64,000 nucleotides of DNA from Littorina saxatilis (Eukaryota; Mollusca; Gastropoda; Littorinimorpha; Littorinidae): positions 42,118,941-42,182,940 of the forward strand of contig NC_090246.1 in the NCBI RefSeq assembly GCF_037325665.1. The letters are read 5' to 3'. Positions 24,141 to 36,000 of this stretch are shown in pieces. The position numbers were made by a program, and so were the translations under genes. The number at the start of each line of letters is the position of its first letter. The stretch's first letter is position 1. The notes under the pieces are model-generated. The model had not been told where the DNA came from, ran no database searches, and saw only the letters and a program-made list of their open reading frames with translations.

Positions 24141-24978
24141 AAGAAGGCGGAACCCACTTAGATACTAGACATTCAGCTGGACTTGGAAGAAGGCGGAACC
24201 CACTTAGATACTAGACATTCAGCTGGACTTGGAATAAGGCAGAACCCACTTAAATACTAGACATTCAGCTGGACTTGGAAGAAGGCGGAACCCACTTAGA
24301 TACTAGACATTCAGCTGGACTTGGAAGAAGGCGGAACCCACTTAGATACTAGACATTCAGCTGGACTTGGAAGAAGGCTGAATGCATTTAAATACTAGAC
24401 ATTCAGCTTGACTTGGAAGAAGGCAGAACTCACTTATACACTAGACATTCAGCTTGACTTGGAAGAAGGCGGAACGCACTTAAATACTAGACATTCAGCT
24501 GGACTTGGAAGAAGGCAGAACCCACTTAGATACTAGACATTCAGCTGGACTTGGAAGAATGCGGAACCCACTTAGATACTAGACATTCAGTTGGACTTGG
24601 AAGAAGGCGGAACGCATTTAAATACAAGACATGCATTCAGCTTGACTTGGAAGAAGGCGGAACTCACTTAAATACTGAACATTCAGCTTGACTTGGAAGA
24701 AGGCGGAACTCACTTATATACTGGACATTCAGCTTGACTTGGAAGAAGGCGGATCTCACTTATATACTGGACATTCAGCTTGACTTGGAAGAAGGCGGAA
24801 CTCACTTATATACTGGACATTCAGCTTGACTTGGAAGAAGGCGGAACTCACTTATATACTGGACATTCAGCTTGACTTGGAAGAAGGCGGAACCAGCTTA
24901 GAAAATAGACATTCAGCTTGACTTCGAAGAAGGCGGAACCCACTTAAATACTAGACATTCAGCTGGACTTGGAAGAAG
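24141..24978. repeat. 46-bp minisatellite, about 18 units
   Basis: The unit contains GACTTGGAAGAAGGCGGAAC, then CCACTTAGATACTAGACATT, then CAGCT. Units differ at a few recurrent positions (GGAACCC/GGAACTC, ACTAGAC/ACTGGAC). The variants are grouped: one type fills 24141-24600 and another 24650-24900, as expected from local duplication. Confidence 0.95.
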
Positions 24979-25248
24979 GGGTTGGGATCGGAGTGGGGTA
25001 GGTGATGCAGTAGAGGGAGGAGTAAGACTGGTGGGTGTTTTACACAAGAGAAAATCAGTTTTGAAAGGGGCTTTGTGTAGTGCTTCAGAAGGATGCAGTC
25101 AGCAGGACGGCAACTTTTTGCTTTTCTACCCACGTTTGCACGTGTGAACAGACAAGCTGCAGGAATTTCAACCTGCAGATACCAAAGGTACATAATGAGT
25201 TCTTCCTTTCAGGGTAATTCCCACCGCACTTGCGAGGATGGAGGGAGA

Positions 25249-26122
25249 ACAAGTCGCGTAAGGCGAAAATACAACATTTAGTCAAGTAGCTGTTGAACTC
25301 ACAGAATGAAACTGAACGCAATGCAACGCAGCAAGACCGTATACTCGTAGCATCGTCAGTCCACCGCTCACGGCATAGGCAGTGAAATTGACAAGAAGAG
25401 CGGGGTAGTAGTTGCGCTGGGAAGGATAGCACGCTTTTCTGTACCTCTCTTCGTTTTAACTTTCTGAGCGTGTTTTTAATCCAAACATATCATATCTATA
25501 TGTTTTTGGAATCAGGAACCGACAAGGAATAAGATGAAAGTGTTTTTAAATTGATTTGGAAAATTTAATTTTGATAATAATTTTTATATATTTAATTTTC
25601 AGAGCTTGTTTTTAATCCGAATATAACATATTTATATGTTTTTGGAATCAGCAAATGATGGAGAATAAGATAAACGTAAATTTGGATCGTTTTATAAAAA
25701 ACATATTTATTTTACAATTTTCAGATTTTTAATGACCAAAGTCATTTATTAATTTTTAAGCCACCACGCTGAAATGCAATACCGAAGTCCGGGCTTCGTC
25801 GAACATTACCCGACCAAAATTTCAACCACTTTGGTTGAAAAATGAGGGCGTGACAGTGCCGCCTCAACTTTCACGAAAAGCCGGATATGACGTCATCAAA
25901 GACATTTATCAAAAAAATGAAAAAAACGTTCGGGGATTTCATACCCAGGAACTCTCATGTCAAATTTCATAAAGATCGGTCCAGTAGTTTAGTCTGAATC
26001 GCTCTACACACACACACACAGACAGACACACACACACACACACGCACATACACCACGACCCTCGTCTCGATTCCCCCCTCTACGTTAAAACATTTAGTCA
26101 AAACTTGACTAAATGTAAAAAG
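25249..26122 (+). mobile_element. Palindromic-end repeat family E, copy 1
   Basis: It starts AACAAGTCGCGTAAGGCG (hairpin TCGC-GTAAG-GCGA), followed by ACATTTAGTCAAG. The body is ~870 bp, AT-rich and non-coding. A (CA)n stretch lies near the 3' end, and it terminates in the palindrome ATTTAGTCAAAACTTGACTA AAT. The 5' ATTTAGTCAAG is inverted relative to the 3' CTTGACTAAAT. Short internal inverted ends, a 3' palindrome and a terminal microsatellite resemble Helitron-like or Helentron non-autonomous elements. That placement is inference. Confidence 0.75.
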
Positions 26123-26259
26123 GGAGGAAAATGGAGGGAGGGGAGAGTAGAAAAGGACTGTCTCAATTTTGAGGAGCATCTAGTATTGCATGACTTTGTT
26201 TAATTCTTTGTCTGTGTGTGTTGACGCTTTTGATAGCACCAGTTCAATAGTTGAATTGA

Positions 26260-27130
26260 AACAAGTCGCGTAAGGCGAAAATACAATATTTAGTCAAGTA
26301 GCTGTCGAACTCACAGAATGAAACTGAACCCAATGCCATTTTTCAGCAAGACCGTATACTCGTAGCATCGTCAGTCCACCGCTCATGGCAAAGGCAGTGA
26401 AATTGACAAGAAGAGCGGGGTAGTAGTTGCGCTAAGAAGGATAGCACGCTTTTCTGTACCTCTCTTTGTTTTAACTTTCTGAGCGTGTTTTTAATCCAAA
26501 CATATCATATCTATATGTTTTTGGAATCAGTAAGCGACAAGGAATAAGATGAAAGTGTTTTTAAATTGATTTCGACAATTTAATTTTGATAATAATTTTT
26601 ATATATTTAATTTTCAGAGCTTGTTTTTAATCCGAATATAACATATTTATATGTTTTTGGAATCAACAAATGATGGAGAATAAGATAAACGTAAATTTGG
26701 ATCGTTTTATAAATTTTTATTTTTTTTTACAATTTTCAGATTTTTAATGACCAAAGTCATTAATTAATTTTTAAGCCACCAAGCTGAAATGCAATACCGA
26801 AGTCCGGGCTTCGTCGAAGATTACTTGACCAAAATTTCAACCAATTTGGTTGAAAAATGAGGGCGTGACAGTGCCGCCTCAACTTTCACGAAAAGCCGGA
26901 TATGACGTCATCAAAGACATTTATCAAAAAAATAAAAAAAACGTTCGGGGATTTCATACCCAGGAACTCTCATGTCAAATTTCATAAAGATCGGTCCAGT
27001 AGTTTAGTCTGAATCGCTCTACACACACACACACAGACACACAGACACACGCACATACACCACGACCCTCGTTTCGATTCCCCCTCGATGTTAAAATATT
27101 TAGTCAAAACTTGACTAAATATAAAAAGAG
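26260..27130 (+). mobile_element. Repeat family E, copy 2
   Basis: Same ends and body as copy 1, with GGAATCAGTAAGCGACAAGG inside and a short CA tract before the 3' palindrome. It is separated from copy 1 by 137 bp. Confidence 0.75.
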
Positions 27131-27266
27131 AGACTTCTGATTAGTTTGTGCTTAGTGTGATGCGTCTCTGCAAATTCAACAGCGAGAAATTAGCTTTTCC
27201 TGCAGTTAAACATGATGCCTGCAGTTAGGCGATTGACACGCGTGTGTTCGTCAAATATGTGTGTGA

Positions 27267-27321
<55 letters not shown>

Positions 27322-27482
27322 GGTGTGTGCGTGCGTGCGTGCGTTCGTGTGTGTGTGTGCGTGCGTGGGTTCGTGTGTGCTTGCTTGCGCGCGCGCGTGT
27401 GTGTGGGAAGTAGTATACAGGCTGTTTTCTTTGTGTTAGCCGGCCACGACGGGCGTGCCATCGTTGTGTATAAAAGTTAACA
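27131..27482. repeat. Spacer with (GT)n
   Basis: A GT tract at 27264-27410, with GC-containing variants, produces the CV-rich and HT-rich frames here. No gene. Confidence 0.8.
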
Positions 27483-28367
27483 AACAAGTCGCGTAAGGCG
27501 AAAATACAATATTTAGTCAAGTAGCTGTCGAACTCACAGATTGAAACTGAACGCAATGCCATTTTTCAGCAAGACCGTATACTCGTAGCATCGTCAGTCC
27601 ACCGCTCATGGCAAAGGCAGTGAAATTGACAAGAAGAGCGGGGTAGTAGTTGCGCTAAGAAGGATAGCACGCTTTTCTGTACCTCTCTTTGTTTTAACTT
27701 TCTGAGCGTGTTTTTAATCCAAACACATCATATCTATATGTTTTTGGAATCAGGAACCGACAAGAAATAAGATGAAAGTGTTTTTAAATTGATTTCGACA
27801 ATTTAATTTTGATAATAATTTTTATATATTTAATTTTCAGAGCTTGTTTTTAATCCGAATATAACATATTTATATGTTTTTGGAATCAGCAAATGATGGA
27901 GAATAAGATAAACGTAAATTTGGATCGTTTTATAAATTTTTATTTTTTTTTACAATTTTCAGATTTTTAATGACCAAAGTCATTAATTAATTTTTAAGCC
28001 ACCAAGCTGAAATGCAATACCGAAGTCCGGGCTTTGTCGAAGATTACTTGACCAAAATTTCAACCAATTTGGTTGAAAAATGAGGGCGTGACAGTGCCGC
28101 CTCAACTTTCACGAAAAACCGGATATGACGTCATCAAAGACATTTATCAAAAAAATGAAAAAAACGTTCGGGGATTTCATACCCAGGAACTCTCATGTCA
28201 AATTTCATAAAGATCGGTCCAGTAGTTTAGTCTGAATCGCTCTACACACACACACACACACAGACAGACACACACACACACACACGCACATACACCACGA
28301 CCCTCGTTTCGATTCCCCCTCGATGTTAAAATATTTAGTCAAAACTTGACTAAATATAAAAAGAGAG
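27483..28367 (+). mobile_element. Repeat family E, copy 3
   Basis: Closest to copy 2 (shared TTAAAATATTTAGTC end). The three copies lie head-to-tail within 3.1 kb, but with unrelated spacers, so they are not a simple tandem array. Confidence 0.75.
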
Positions 28368-29177
28368 AAAAATGATATTATGTTACCATAAGCATAACCC
28401 GAAAGGAAGTTTATTTATATTTTTTGGATTTTAACTGTATGTTATATCTCAGTCAGGATCTAATTTCCATAACTCCTGCTTTTTAGGTATGTAGTAACAT
28501 TTTAAACGGGAAAGCATGCTACCGTTAAGTATGACACACTCACAAGTTCTCTGCTTTCCACTGATAAAATTAAGGGGGGTGGGGGTGGGGAGGGATGGCG
28601 GGGAACTGCCACTGAAAAGTTTAGACACAAAGACGAAAAGTGAAGAACACAAGAGTTGCCTTTGCAAAACTATAGACTGGGACAAACCCGACAGCAGGTT
28701 TTCAAGAAGTCAATTTGAATTACGCGAAAAACAGGATTACATCCCAAAGGAACCCCAGATGCACAAGGACATACAATTTTATCTGTCACAGTGGTGCTGT
28801 GTGGAAGACAACTCACAACTTTTTCCTTTTCGAATGTCTCTTATTGTTGTGCAAGGTGACACACTGTAACACTGACATTTTGCAAAAACAAAAGAAGAAA
28901 AGGAAGCTTATCTGCTTCAGATTGTCAAAAGCAAAAAGACCAGGGTTTCCTCGGACCCACGCAGTCACCGGTAGACATGCACGAAAAAGCAGTCGTAAGC
29001 ACGCACTTGGTGAAATAACGTTAGTAGCAGGCTTAGTTTCGCAGAGCACGACGCTATATATATATTGCCTGGAACAGATATTAGAAATTGCATGCAAAGC
29101 ATGCATTATTCTATATTGATACGCATCCAAGATCAGAGAATAGATGACGATCGGAAATAACTCCGTCGTGTGTGTAT
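28368..29177. other. Stretch without recognised features
   Basis: Frames of 105-134 codons at 28516-28869, 28715-29119 and 28813-29130 overlap one another and show no motif. I do not support a gene here. Confidence 0.35.
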
Positions 29178-29322
29178 GGGTTGGAAAGAGTGAACATTCT
29201 TGCTTTTATTGAGGTCAACTTTCCCACGTGACAGTATAGGCCAGTCACTAGCAAGGGGTGTGTCTCCACACGTGAAGAAGTTTGCCTCAATACAAGCAAG
29301 AGTATTCACTCTTTCGCAAGCA
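29178..29322. repeat. Short inverted-repeat element (MITE), copy 2
   Basis: Homologous to 2587-2755: GGGTTGGAAAGAGTGAA at the left, TTGCTTTTATTGAG, CCCACGTGAC, and the inverse AGCAAGAGTATTCACTCTTT at the right. Confidence 0.6.
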
Positions 29323-29478
29323 ATACAAACCAAGCAGAGTTAATTCCGGAATTCGCCAATTGCGTATGCATAACATACATCCCCTTTCTAACAGCAGTGC
29401 ACTACAAAGATTGGACACCATACCCGCAGAACAGAAGCACTTTGAATTACTACTACATATACATGCACCGAGGGTTTG

Positions 29479-29901
29479 AACCATGGGTGAAACTGATCAG
29501 AATTGAAAATAAGGAAAATGAGGCCGGGGTCCAGGGGCCGCCCAGGCCCTGGTGGGATGCAGGGGCAACGCCCCGCTAGGGGGCCCAGGGTGGCTTTCCG
29601 GAAGAAAACGAAAAATCAGGCTTTTAAGGGTAAAAGTAGGCCTATCCTGGTATATCAAACACACAAATTTGCACATTAAACAATGTAACAAATGCCAAGC
29701 TGTAGTCCGATAATTCGCGCGCCCAGTGAAACAAAGACTCAGCGATGTCCGGTCACTGTTAGGAGAAATACGGATCGGATAGCCGGCAAAAATTTTGTTT
29801 TAAATTATTTTTTAAAGATTTTCAAAATAAGGAATTCCTTATTTAACCAATTTCATTTGGCGGATTTCCGCCCTGAGGCGGAAAAGTTTCACCCATGGGT
29901 T
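29479..29901. repeat. MITE with CCATGGGTGAAACT ends
   Basis: Inverted ends AACCATGGGTGAAACT and AGTTTCACCCATGG. The interior carries the G-rich block GGGGTCCAGGGGCCGC, which also occurs at about 48655 and 52430 in other repeats. Confidence 0.55.
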
Positions 29902-30051
29902 TCTGACCGCTCTGTGTATAGCCCAAAAATTGTTGCACGGCTTGAACTCACCGCTGAGAGAAACACTGAATTCACGACCAGGGTAAAGCACATTGTATAC
30001 CAGTCTTATGCTTGTTTTACAGGAGCAGTACCAGCAAGCTAGAGACATCAC

Positions 30052-33000
30052 ATGACGATGCTTCGATCAGCAGCCATCATGGCCGTGTTCCTGGCCGCCC
30101 TGTGCATGGCGCACACCCTGTCCTTGGGGGGCGCGCGAGACGAGGACGAAGAACTGGGGACACCAGTCAAGCGTGACGGCAGGCGGATCACCAGGGATAG
30201 ATACAGGATGGGATATATGTTTGGCAAGAGGTCAAACCTCCCGGATGCTCGTCTGCTCATCAAGACATTAACTGGGTAAGTTGTATCAAGAGTGTTTCTG
30301 ATAGCGTATTAACAAAACCTGTCACCAGTCGTCACTGCTGCCGTTGACTGAACTATTTCATCATTTCCTCAAGAGCCAGATTCGCGCTAAGACAAGTGGC
30401 AAACACGTAGGGGAAGGGCTCCTAATATGGACCGGCTCCTAATATGGACCACCTCCTGTTCTGGCAAATTAACGATGCTAGGGCACTCAAAAAAATTCAT
30501 TCGATGCATTTACCCTCTCTGGATAACTTACACATGTCAAAACGGCTGCAGGCGCACTAACCACAAAACCGTTAGACTTGTTCTCTTTTTTTGCACTTCT
30601 GTCAGCGTTCACTATAAATTTGATGCTTAAAAAGGACTCGTTTCTGTCCACAGACAAAGCTGTTATTACACAAACATTGCTTTCTATGACAGCTAAGACT
30701 GTCTTGGCCCGAATTTCCAGCTTAAACAAAAAATAATAGCAATTAAAATCTCAAAATATGTTTGCGTCCCCTAATATGTACCACCTTCAGCAAATGGAAG
30801 AAAAAAAGATAAGGATGGTTTCAGTCATTCATTAAAAAGCTTGCTGAAAATCGGTCGTTACAATGAGGGGTCGTAATATGGAGTTTTACTTTGTTAGGTC
30901 CATGTCGGGGTCAGTCAATGATACGGAATGATATTGGTGTTTTGCTTGATGCCGCCTGCAATGTGATCATGTTCTTCTTCCTTAAGTGACGATTGTGGTA
31001 ACTAGTTGATCATCAAATTATGTACCCACACATATATTTTGCTTGTTTAACCTTCGCCCGACCGGGTTATTGACTACACACGGAAGACATCGTGGGGCCG
31101 TGCGGACCCATGCTTCTCAAAGAAGGAAAAATATGCATACCCTTCCGTAGACCCATGCTTTCCAAAGAAGCAAAAACGTACACCCCCTTCTGTAGACGCC
31201 GTGGTTAAATATCCGCGAGAAGTAATTAAATTAAATTATTAATGTAATTATTACCGTACGGACTCAAACTTCTCAAAAAAGGAAAAACGTGAATACCTTT
31301 CTGTAGACGTCGTGGGGCCGTGTGGACCCACATTGTTATGTATTAATTTCGCTCCACGCGACTTGCTTATTAACTCCAAAATTAAACAGATCGTAGAAAA
31401 TGATGTTTAGAGCCAATACATGAAGGTTTGTGACTTCTCTCCCTAGTTTTTATGTAGGTTCCTTCAGTTTGAGAAACATGGGTCCGCACGATGTCTTCCG
31501 TGTGTAGTCTAAATTTGACCTTCGTTTTTTAATTACTTCTCGCTGAAATGTAATGATCTTTTAGGACATAAAAGCTTTTTAGGTGTCTGAGGCATTCTTA
31601 AAAGCTCATTAAAAAATTCCAACTGGTTTGAGATATTTGCAATTAAACACCCTTCTGGGTCCACACGGACCCAGGGTGGTGAATGTTTGGAAGAGACACA
31701 CAGGGGTCACATACACATCGATGACGATACTGCCCAGTCTCATACGGGCAAAGTTTGTGTTAAAAACAAAAGAACAGATGCACAAGGATATACAAAACGG
31801 TGCCGAACGTATAACCTTTTGCAGACGTAAAGAGATGCGGCAGTGTGTTGAAACTGATGCACAATCGTAGCGAAAAGCGTCAATTTGACGCTGAACTTTG
31901 ACTCGTTCAGAAAATGTTATTTTCATTTAAAGAGACGTAACGAAACTGTCGTACTCTTGAGTTGAGTAATTTAGGAGACTATACTACTCGACCTTTTTTA
32001 CTTCACTGACGCGATTCTGCGGACAATTCATTGATTCACATGAATGCGTAGTCGCCTATCGCGGCACTCCATCATATGGATCGGGGGAAAAGAAAAACAG
32101 TTCCAGAATCCAAAAGGGGGCTTTTCACAGTGATACGTGAAGGCCTTTTCACTGACCAAATTAGGCGCCCAGGCTCCTAATAGGGACCAGTTGTGAAGTT
32201 TTCTGTATTTCATTTTTGCTAAATGTCTATCAAAGCTAATTCGCTCTAATTAAAGGCACAGTAAGCCTCCCGTAAACCATCACAGATACGGTCAGGCTTT
32301 TACACACAGTACAAACACCCTTTCATTTAAACACTCACCGATTGAGAACATCCTAGGTGCCCTCCGTAAAGAGCGAACAATTTTCAAAGAATTTATTTTT
32401 GCGTGGTTTATCTTACCCATGAGCCATCGTAAACCCGTGTGATCCAGTTTCCCTTTTTCACAATGTAGTCGTCAGTTAGTCATTTGAATGCGACTCGATG
32501 TGAGCTTATCTACAATAGCACGTTTTTATGCACGAAACAAACGGCTGTGGTTCACAAGAACTCTAGCGATGGCTTTTCACTGTTGAGAGGAACGGCGATG
32601 TGCCGCATAAACCGTCGTCTGCTACGACCCTTGCGTGACCCTGCTTCCGGGCTTTTCTTTTTTCAAACTTTCACAACTTCGAATTGCACTGATCTTGTCT
32701 TGCATTGATGAAAAAAGAATTCTTTTATGATCAAAGAATGTTTGTGTAACAAGCTGTCAATTTATTATTTAGATTTTAAAAGTTAGGTCTAGCGCAAAAA
32801 CGCACCACGGTCCAAAAACATTCTGATAATCATCGATCCACGGCTATCGCCAGTTAAGGGAAGTAACTCATTTTTGACCTGAGTTCAGGATGGGTCCAAA
32901 AAGTGTTCGAGACAATCTGCAAAATTAATTCTTTAAAAATTGCTCGCTCTTTACGTAGGGCACCTAGGATGTTCCCGTTTGGTGAGCGTTCAAATGGAAG

Positions 33001-36000
33001 GGTGTTTGTACTGTGTGTAAAAGCCTGACAGTATCTGTGATGGTTTACGGGAGGCTTACTGTCCGGGCGTGATTTCTGGGATATTCATAACAGCCGTCCA
33101 GCACCAAAACGAGGCGCCATTGTTGTAAAGGGCCAAGTCCACGAAAATAAATTCTTTGAAAATGTCTCACGCTCGACAGAAAGCAGCCAGGATGTTCCCG
33201 TTCGGTGAGCGTTTAAATGGAAGTATGCTTGTACTGTATGTAGACGCTCGGGGAGCTCTGTGATGGTTTACGGGAGGCTTACTGTGCCTTTAAGCATAAC
33301 GATTAACGGTTAACTAAAGAGAGAACAACTACCAAGCACAAAATGAAAATTCTTCTTCGCCAAGAAAACAAGTTATTTCTCAGCATGAAACAAAACTTGA
33401 GTGATCCATATTAGGGGCCCTTCCCTTAGTGTGGCTACAAACACCCGTAGCAGCAAATAGGTGTGTCGCTCTCACCCCCTACAACTAAACACTCAGCCTC
33501 TTGAAGTAACTCTCGCCACAACCTGTGTAAATACAACAAATCACGTCAATTAGTATTGCGCTCGCACACACGCGTGGGTGTGCGTGCGTGCATGCGTGTG
33601 TGTTATCGGACTGTGTTATATTTCACAATGGGTGTATGATTTCAGGAAGGCCATACCAGTGGAACAACTTAGCGTCGCGCTTCAGTCCGACCAGGACCTT
33701 GCCCGACGAGTTGCGCGACATCTGGACAGAAACGGTCAGAGTTTTTACGCTGTCTCTCACTTCTACAGTTTTTGGCGCACGTAGCAAGCACAGGACCACG
33801 CCATCTTGAACACGCGGCCAGTACAACTGGCTTGACACGGAACGATTCAAGGGGGGCAATCTCAAGTCATCTGAAAGAGGGAAATCCAAACACAATCCGC
33901 CTTGTTCGATTTTATGGGCTTGGACGATAGAGAAAAATAAGAAAAGCAAAAGCTGGAGTCCAGTCTGGACGAAACTGCTATCAAGAACGCAGAATTGATT
34001 TTTTCTGAGTTGTTTTTTTTTTAGCCGTAAGCGCCATTTCTCATTTCGAATTTCTCATAACTGCTGTTCACCGCAGTGAAACCAACAAAGGGGCCTCACT
34101 CTGGAAGAGTTTCCTGCTCCGATAAACATGGCGCTTACGGCTAAAAAAAACTCAGAAAAAATCAATTCTGCGTTCTTGATAGCAGTTTCGTCCAGACTGG
34201 ACTCCAGCTTTTGCTTTTCTTATTTTTCTCTATCGTCCAAGCCCATAAAATCGAACAAGGCGGATTGCGTTTGGATTTCCCTCTTTCAGATGACTTAAGA
34301 TTGCCCCCCTTGAATCATTCCGTGTCAAGGCCAGTTGTACTGGCCGCGTGTTCAAGATGAGGACCACGCCTGCACAACACACACACACACACATATCCCC
34401 CCCACACACACACATACACTTCATAACTTATTAGGGGATGGTTGCCTTATATGGACCACTGCCTAATATGGACCACCTCCTGTTCTGGCAAAATAACGGT
34501 GCTAGGGCGATCAAAACAATTTCATTCGCTGTATTCACACTCTCTGGATAACTTGCACATGTCAAAACAGTTGCAGAAACACAAACCTCAAAACCGTTAG
34601 GCTTTTTTCTCTTTTTTGCACTTTTGGCAGCGTTCATTCTAAATTTGACGCCTCAAACGGACTACTTTCTGTCCACAGCCAAAGCTGTTATTACACAAAA
34701 ATTGCTTTATATGCCAGCTAAGAATGTATTTGTTACTGTTTAGCAGTGTTGACCCCGAGTTTCTACTGCAATCAAAAATATAATAGCAAAATCTCAAAGT
34801 ACATGTGTGTCGCCTAATATGGACCACTTTTAACAAATCAAAGAAAATAAAAGCTAAAGGCTATTTTCATTAATTCATTAAGAAGCTTGCTGAAAATAAC
34901 CTATAACTAGCCCTCGAGCTTTCAAAAAACAAGAGCTTTTCGTGGAAGTTGATAATTTCATTTAATTTCACTCTGTTTCTTTAGTTTTCTGTTGTGCTTC
35001 AAATAATGTTCTCATCAACCCAAAACAGATACATCTCAGGGGCGGACGAGGGGGGGGGGGGGTGTTTCTGGGGTTTCCGGAACCCCCCCCCCCCCCCAGC
35101 CAAAAATATTAAAAAAAAAAATTGGGGGGGGTTGTTGTTGTTGGGGATTTCTGATTCCAAACTGACCAAACACAAATCAAAACAAAACAAGTCGCGTAAG
35201 GCGAAATTACAACATTTAGTCAAGCTGTCGAACTAACAGAATGAAACTGAACTCACTGCATTTTTACAGCAAGAGCGTATACTCGTAGCATCGTCAGTCC
35301 ACCGCTCGATGCAAAGGCAGTGAAATTGACAAGAAGAGCGGGGTAGTAGTTGCGCTGAGAAGGATAACACGCTTTTCTTCATCTCTATTCTTTTTTAACT
35401 TTCTGAGCGTGTTTTTAATCCAAACATATCACATCTATATGTTTTTGGAATCAGGAACCCACAAGGAATCAGGTGAAATTGTTTTTAAATCGATTTCGGA
35501 AATTTTCTTTTAATAATAATTTTTATATTTTTAATTTTTAGAACTTGTTTTTAATCCGAATATAACATATTTATATGTTTTTGGAATCAGAAAATGATGA
35601 AAAATAAGATGAACGTAAATTTGGATCGTTTTAAAAACAAATTATTTTTTTTACAATTTTCAGATTTTTAATGACCAAAGTCATTAATTAATTTTTAAGC
35701 CACCAATCTGAAATGCAATAATACCGAAGTCCGGCCTTGATCGAAGATTGCTTGGCCAAAATTTCAATCAATTTGATTGAAAAATGAGGGTGTGACAGTG
35801 CCGCCTCAACTTTTACAAAAAGCCGGATATGACGTCATCAAAGGTATTTATCGAAAAAAAGAAAAAAACGTCCGGGGATATCATTCCCAGGAACTCTCAT
35901 ATCAAATTTCATAAAGATCGGTCCAGTAGTTTGGTCTGAATCGCTCTACACACACACACGCACAGACAGACAGGCACACACACATACACCACGACCCTCG

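Larger units (their letters stand above)
30410..33426. mobile_element. TA-duplicating inverted-end DNA transposon, copy 1 (nested insertions)
   Basis: The left end GGGGAAGGGCTCCTAATATG and right end CATATTAGGGGCCCTTCCC are inverted, flanked by TA at 30408-30409 and 33427-33428. Subterminal TAATATGGACC motifs repeat near both ends. It has no transposase ORF. It lies wholly inside intron 1 of the neuropeptide gene. Two further elements sit inside it (31072-31509 and 32254-33289). A TA target suggests the Tc1/mariner or a related superfamily. Confidence 0.7.

Noticed and set aside
24141-24978. CRISPR-like regular repeats
   Set aside because: The units are directly adjacent with no unique spacers, so this is a minisatellite in eukaryotic DNA.
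30172-30231. Kinship of the GYMF-amide peptide to cholecystokinin
   Set aside because: DRYRMGYMFGKRS superficially resembles the CCK-8 region (DYMGWMDFGRRS), but the essential WMDF core is absent and protostome CCK-type peptides look different, so chance is likelier.
33578-33784. The open frame ending FYSFWRT as the true C-terminus of the neuropeptide precursor
   Set aside because: Splicing at 33734 to 37083 completes a perfect EF-hand loop in phase. The read-through tail has no such support and runs up to the edge of a transposon.
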